A stretch of DNA of 16,684 nt from an uncultured Bacilli bacterium (GTDB lineage Bacteria; Bacillota_I; Bacilli_A; RF39; UBA660). The stretch lies in the NCBI GenBank assembly GCA_944372315.1, contig CALVYX010000049.1:1-16684 (forward strand). Reading direction: 5' to 3'. Made by a program: the position numbers and the translations under genes. Under the pieces are notes generated by a model. The model saw nothing but the letters and a program-made list of their open reading frames with translations. It had not been told where the DNA came from and did not search any database. Positions 13,888 through 16,684 of this stretch are shown piece by piece; position 1 is the first letter of the stretch, and the number at the start of each line of letters is the position of its first letter.

Positions 13888-14913
13888 ATGAAGAACGTTA
13901 TTAATTATTTTTACAATTTTAATATTGATAATATTAGAATGATTGGGGATAATTATTATTTTGTATATAGGAATCAAAATTTTTTGCTTCAAGAAATAAA
14001 AGATCCTCAATTTGATTATCAAGCAATTTTTGAAATTAATAAAATTTTATTAGATAATAAAAGAAATTTTTATCAAATAATTTTAAATAAAAATAACGAA
14101 ATACTTACATATAATTCCAACAAAAAATATATATTGATGATTGATAATTCCATTTTAGATAAAGATTTTGATTATACTGATATATTAGATGTTAATATTC
14201 CAATTAATGAGAATAATAAAGTGATAGATAGGTTAAATAGATTTAATTGGATAAGATTGTGGGAAACTAAAATTGATTATTTTGAACTATTCATTAATCA
14301 TAATATAAATAAGTATCCTAAACTAAACAAGTTTGCTAATTATTTTATAGGAATGGGAGAGGTAGCTATTTCGTATGTAAAAGATACTTTTGAAAGTACA
14401 AAACCAAATAGTTATGATAATTTAGTAATTAGTCATAGAAGGATTACTTCTGATACTACGCTAAGAGAATTATATAATCCTGTTAATTTGGTGATTGATC
14501 ATCCAGTAAGAGATCTTGCTGAATATTTAAAAATGCTTTTTTTATCTAATACATGTAAAAACATCGATTTAAAAGAATTAATATCTCAAATTGCGTTGTC
14601 AAATTATGGGGCTAGATTATTTATTGCTAGAATGCTTTTTCCATCTTTCTTTTTTGATTCTTTTGAGATGCTAATTGATAATAAATTAGTCGAAAAAGAT
14701 GTTATTTACATTATTAATAATATGAATGCTTATGAAGAATTTGTTTTAGAAATATATAATATTTTAAAGGAAAATTATTTTTTGCCTGAAATCGATTGGT
14801 TAAAAAAAGTAGATTATTCATCTACTCTTATAACTCCTAATACTTCTGGGACTTCATTTACTAGTATTGATTCTATACCATCTTTAAGTGTTACATCAAT
14901 CATGCTACAATGA
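13888..14913 (+). CDS. yutH: YutH-like spore coat protein (CotS/aminoglycoside-phosphotransferase fold)
   Basis: 341 residues, close to the 338 of B. subtilis YutH. CotS-type proteins (CotS, YsxE, YutH) have a kinase/phosphotransferase fold and associate with the spore coat. Here 'LVISHRRI' (H183) followed by 'LVIDHPVRDLAEYLKML' (D204-D209) corresponds to the catalytic-loop and metal-site region of that fold. H183-R-R replaces the usual H-x-D, so catalysis is doubtful, as in other coat members. The identification is by pattern plus context: the convergent neighbour is a NifU-like gene, and B. subtilis yutH and yutI are neighbours. GAGGGA (13876-13881) precedes the ATG. The last ~32 residues are Ser/Thr-rich and lie antisense to the NifU-like gene; they are probably not part of the ancestral protein. 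Confidence 0.65.
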   Translation: MKNVINYFYNFNIDNIRMIGDNYYFVYRNQNFLLQEIKDPQFDYQAIFEINKILLDNKRNFYQIILNKNNEILTYNSNKKYILMIDNSILDKDFDYTDILDVNIPINENNKVIDRLNRFNWIRLWETKIDYFELFINHNINKYPKLNKFANYFIGMGEVAISYVKDTFESTKPNSYDNLVISHRRITSDTTLRELYNPVNLVIDHPVRDLAEYLKMLFLSNTCKNIDLKELISQIALSNYGARLFIARMLFPSFFFDSFEMLIDNKLVEKDVIYIINNMNAYEEFVLEIYNILKENYFLPEIDWLKKVDYSSTLITPNTSGTSFTSIDSIPSLSVTSIMLQ

Positions 14914-15044
14914 CTACAAGCCCCCATTAGTTTTAAATAAACGATTCCATCTTCAAATTTTATGAATTCTACATTACCACCATCACTGATCAAAAAGGGT
15001 CTAATTTTATCGATTATTTCAATTATTTTTTCTTCTGTATTCAT
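14814..15044 (-). CDS. NifU-like C-terminal domain protein (YutI type)
   Basis: 76 residues, just the NifU C-terminal domain, which carries and hands on Fe-S clusters in the cytoplasm. Motifs: 'IRPFLISDGGNVEF' near the N-terminus and G-A-C43-S-H-C46 followed by 'TLKDGIESIL', with both cluster cysteines present. The end 'VPEVLGVIRVDE' is also standard, so the gene is complete and the overlap with the opposite gene lies in its conserved part. GGTGAT stands before the ATG. Its natural customers could include the ferredoxin and perhaps the TrpRS cluster of this window, but this is inference. Confidence 0.93.
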   Translation of the reverse strand: MNTEEKIIEIIDKIRPFLISDGGNVEFIKFEDGIVYLKLMGACSHCSMIDVTLKDGIESILVNEVPEVLGVIRVDE

Positions 15045-15059
15045 TTTATCACCAAGAAC

Positions 15060-15065
15060 AGTATA
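15060..15065 (-). promoter_or_regulatory. -10 element of the NifU-like gene
   Basis: TATACT on the minus strand ends 15 bp before the ATG. TTACTA at 15088-15083 (minus) is a poor but correctly spaced (17 bp) -35. Confidence 0.5.
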
Positions 15066-15094
15066 CTATATTTTATAATTAATAGTAAAGCAAT

Positions 15095-15123
15095 TTGCTA
15101 AAAGAAAAATATAATGTTATAAT
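15095..15123 (+). promoter_or_regulatory. Sigma-A promoter of yugI
   Basis: TTGCTA (15095-15100), 17-bp spacer, TATAAT (15118-15123) in the extended form TGTTATAAT. It is divergent from the NifU-like gene's promoter; the two share a 102-bp gap between starts. Confidence 0.8.
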
Positions 15124-15146
15124 ACACAAAGAGGGTGTATTATAAA

Positions 15147-15515
15147 ATGTCAAAGTATGAAAAAGGTAAAATTATAACCGGATGTGTAACAGGAATTGAA
15201 AATTATGGTATTTTTGTTACTTTAGATGAATATTATAGTGGATTAATTCATATTTCTGAAATTTCTAGTAATTTTGTTAGAAATATTAATGATTATGTTA
15301 ATATTGGGGAAACTATTAAGGCTAAAGTAGTGGATATTGATGATGAAAATTATCATGTTAAATTAAGTATTAAAGATATCAATTATCGAATTAATAATCA
15401 AAAACGAACTAAAATTATTGAAACTAATGAAGGATTTATGCCATTAAAAAATAATTTAGATCGATGGCTAAATGACAAATTATCAGAAATTAATGCTAAA
15501 AATAGTGATAACTAG
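15147..15515 (+). CDS. yugI: S1 domain RNA-binding protein, YugI/GSP13 (CvfD) family
   Basis: 122 residues. GSP13-type proteins are small single-S1 proteins that bind RNA and associate with ribosomes; B. subtilis YugI is a general stress protein, and CvfD of streptococci is a post-transcriptional regulator. The S1 domain covers about residues 5-75: 'GKIITGCVTGIENYGIFVTLDEYYSGLIHISEIS', 'VNIGETIKAKVVDID', 'VKLSIKDI'. After a short linker comes the conserved tail motif 'GFMPLKNNLDRWLNDKL', which sets this family apart from S1 domains of other proteins. I choose ATG 15147 because GAGGGTG (15131-15137) precedes it; the in-frame GTG at 15135 lies within that site. Confidence 0.9.
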   Translation: MSKYEKGKIITGCVTGIENYGIFVTLDEYYSGLIHISEISSNFVRNINDYVNIGETIKAKVVDIDDENYHVKLSIKDINYRINNQKRTKIIETNEGFMPLKNNLDRWLNDKLSEINAKNSDN

Positions 15516-15535
15516 CAAAAAAACGTTTATTTTTG

Positions 15536-15564
15536 TTGACAAATATATGGGTAAATGATATATT
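15536..15564 (+). promoter_or_regulatory. Promoter of the tRNA cluster
   Basis: TTGACA (15536-15541, full consensus), 17-bp spacer, TATATT (15559-15564) with TG at 15556-15557. It is the strongest promoter in the window and ends 27 bp before the first tRNA. Confidence 0.88.
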
Positions 15565-15591
15565 TATAACTGTCCAACGACAATTTATCTT

Positions 15592-15668
15592 GGGCGATTA
15601 GCTCAGTTGGTTAGAGCACCTGCCTTACAAGCAGGGGGTCATAGGTTCGAGTCCTATATCGCCCACCA
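15592..15668 (+). tRNA. tRNA-Val (UAC)
   Basis: Acceptor GGGCGAT/ATCGCCC, anticodon loop CTTACAA in stem CCTGC/GCAGG gives anticodon TAC. T-arm GTTCGAG. CCA is encoded. First gene of the cluster. Confidence 0.97.
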
Positions 15669-15675
15669 TTTTAGT

Positions 15676-15751
15676 GCCGAAATAGCTCAATTGGTAGAGC
15701 AATTGATTTGTAATCAATAGGTTACGGGTTCGATTCCTGTTTTCGGCACCA
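15676..15751 (+). tRNA. tRNA-Thr (UGU)
   Basis: Acceptor GCCGAAA/TTTCGGC, anticodon loop TTTGTAA gives TGT. CCA is encoded. 7-bp spacer from tRNA-Val. Confidence 0.97.
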
Positions 15752-15756
15752 GTTAT

Positions 15757-15840
15757 GGAGAGATAGCGAAGTGGCTAAACGCGACAGACTGTAAATCTGT
15801 TCCTTCGGGTTCGATGGTTCGAATCCATCTCTCTCCACCA
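15757..15840 (+). tRNA. tRNA-Tyr (GUA)
   Basis: Acceptor GGAGAGA/TCTCTCC, loop CTGTAAA gives GTA. A long variable arm is present (84 nt, class II). CCA is encoded. Confidence 0.97.
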
Positions 15841-15849
15841 CTTAAGTTT

Positions 15850-15924
15850 TGCCTCGTAGCCAAGTGGTAAGGCATCAGACTTTGACTCTGACATGCGTTA
15901 GTTCGAATCTAACCGAGGCAGCCA
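15850..15924 (+). tRNA. tRNA-Gln (UUG)
   Basis: Acceptor TGCCTCG/CGAGGCA, with the U1-A72 end typical of tRNA-Gln; loop CTTTGAC gives TTG. CCA is encoded. Confidence 0.96.
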
Positions 15925-15938
15925 TTTATTTATCTAAT

Positions 15939-16014
15939 GATCCGCTAGCTCAGTCGGTAGAGCATTTGACTTTTAATCAAAGGGTCATGAGTTCGAATCT
16001 CATGCGGGTCACCA
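15939..16014 (+). tRNA. tRNA-Lys (UUU)
   Basis: Acceptor GATCCGC/GCGGGTC (one G-U pair), loop CTTTTAA gives TTT. CCA is encoded. Confidence 0.97.
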
Positions 16015-16022
16015 TTAATTGT

Positions 16023-16111
16023 GCCTGAGTGGCGGAATTGGTAGACGCACAGGACTTAAAATCCTGCGAAGGTCATACTTCGTGCCGGTTCAAGTCCGGC
16101 CTTAGGCACCA
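16023..16111 (+). tRNA. tRNA-Leu (UAA)
   Basis: Acceptor GCCTGAG/CTTAGGC (one G-U pair), loop CTTAAAA gives TAA. 89 nt with a long variable arm. CCA is encoded. Confidence 0.97.
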
Positions 16112-16119
16112 TTATGTTT

Positions 16120-16212
16120 GGAGGAATACCCAAGTCTGGTTGAAGGGACCGGTCTTGAAAACCGGGAGGTCGCGCGAGCGGCGCAGGGGTTCGAATCCCT
16201 TTTCCTCCGCCA
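16120..16212 (+). tRNA. tRNA-Ser (UGA)
   Basis: Acceptor GGAGGAA/TTCCTCC, loop CTTGAAA gives TGA. 93 nt with a long GC-rich variable arm. CCA is encoded. Confidence 0.97.
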
Positions 16213-16220
16213 TCTTATAT

Positions 16221-16297
<77 letters not shown>

Positions 16298-16301
16298 AAT
16301 T

Positions 16302-16377
16302 GGTCTCGTAGTGCAGGGGTTAACACGTCTGCCTGTCACGCAGAAGATCGCGGGTTCAATTCCCGTCGAGACCGCCA
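16302..16377 (+). tRNA. tRNA-Asp (GUC)
   Basis: Acceptor GGTCTCG/CGAGACC, loop CTGTCAC gives GTC. CCA is encoded. 4-bp spacer from tRNA-fMet. Confidence 0.97.
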
Positions 16378-16380
16378 TTT

Positions 16381-16456
16381 GGCTTCGTAGCTCAGTCGGT
16401 AGAGCAAAGGACTGAAAATCCTTGTGTCACAGGTTCGATTCCTGTCGGAGCCACCA
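16381..16456 (+). tRNA. tRNA-Phe (GAA)
   Basis: Acceptor GGCTTCG/CGGAGCC (G-U pairs), loop CTGAAAA gives GAA. CCA is encoded. A 41-bp gap, the longest in the cluster, follows. Confidence 0.96.
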
Positions 16457-16497
16457 TATTAATAATAAATCTAATGTTATGTCTGGTTTGTTATGCT

Positions 16498-16574
16498 GCG
16501 CTCGTAGCTCAGTTGGATAGAGTGTTTGGCTACGAACCAAAAGGTCAGGGGTTCGAATCCCTTCGAGCGCACCA
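16498..16574 (+). tRNA. tRNA-Arg (ACG)
   Basis: Acceptor GCGCTCG/CGAGCGC, loop CTACGAA gives ACG, which needs A34-to-inosine editing to read CGU/CGC/CGA. CCA is encoded. Confidence 0.97.
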
Positions 16575-16575
16575 T

Positions 16576-16652
16576 CGAGATGTGGCTCAACTTGGTAGAG
16601 CACGTGGTTTGGGACCATGGGGTTGCAGGTTCAAATCCTGTCATCTCGACCA
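16576..16652 (+). tRNA. tRNA-Pro (UGG)
   Basis: Acceptor CGAGATG/CATCTCG, loop TTTGGGA gives TGG. CCA is encoded. Only 1 bp separates it from tRNA-Arg. Confidence 0.96.
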
Positions 16653-16670
16653 TTTTTTGTTTATCAAAGA

Positions 16671-16684
16671 TTACCGGTTGGTAA
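16671..16684 (+). terminator. Possible terminator stem cut by the window end
   Basis: TTACC (16671-16675) pairs with GGTAA (16680-16684) around loop GGTT, about 19 bp after the last tRNA. The T-tract that would prove it lies beyond the window. Confidence 0.35.

Noticed and set aside
15516..15535. Terminator for yugI in the A/T run before the tRNA promoter
   Set aside because: The A run and T run flank CGTTTA but do not form a proper GC-containing stem; not supported.
16427..16618. Minus-strand open frame ('GALEGIRTPDLLVRSQ...')
   Set aside because: It is antisense to tRNA-Phe/Arg/Pro, another classic false protein from tRNA clusters.

Overview
The window looks like chromosome of a low-GC Gram-positive bacterium of the Bacilli/Firmicutes type. 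The DNA is AT-rich, Shine-Dalgarno sites are strong, and the promoters fit a Bacillus-like sigma-A. TGA is used as a stop (for example at 7356-7358 and 11591-11593), so this is the standard bacterial code and not the Mycoplasma code. Many genes have direct counterparts in Bacillus subtilis (tex, trpS, dacB-spmA-spmB-rluB, yunB, yutD, yutH, a YutI-type NifU protein, yugI). The reduced, tightly packed layout suggests an uncultured gut-type Bacilli lineage, but I cannot place it to genus. No CRISPR array, transposon, phage module or defence island is visible.

Region 1 (1-2289) is the 3' part of a large surface-type protein made of Ig-like repeats with paired cysteines. Its coding strand is extremely purine-rich, and this stops abruptly near 1876. 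Region 2 (2290-6250) holds tex, a small lipoprotein gene on the minus strand, and trpS, whose product carries a cysteine motif resembling the [4Fe-4S] site of some TrpRS enzymes. Region 3 (6251-9248) is a dacB-spmA-spmB-rluB block in the same order as in B. subtilis; the first three are spore-cortex/spore-maturation families. It meets a ferredoxin gene head-on at a shared terminator.

Region 4 (9459-13852) holds an unrecognised membrane-anchored charged protein, yunB (spore family), yutD, a DUF1292 protein, and an unrecognised 618-residue coiled-coil/disordered protein with a repeated short motif. Region 5 (13853-15515) has a YutH-like spore-coat kinase-fold gene that overlaps a convergent NifU-like gene by 100 bp, then a divergent S1-domain gene (yugI type). 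Region 6 (15516-16684) is a 12-tRNA cluster (Val, Thr, Tyr, Gln, Lys, Leu, Ser, fMet, Asp, Phe, Arg, Pro), all with encoded CCA, behind a near-consensus promoter.

Two themes link the window. First, five or more genes belong to sporulation families although the genome looks compact. The starts of the three leading spore-family genes (dacB, yunB, yutH) each carry a CATAWANT box, whereas most of the housekeeping genes carry TGnTAwAAT. Second, promoters, Shine-Dalgarno sites and terminators are packed very tightly, with stop codons lying inside terminator hairpins.
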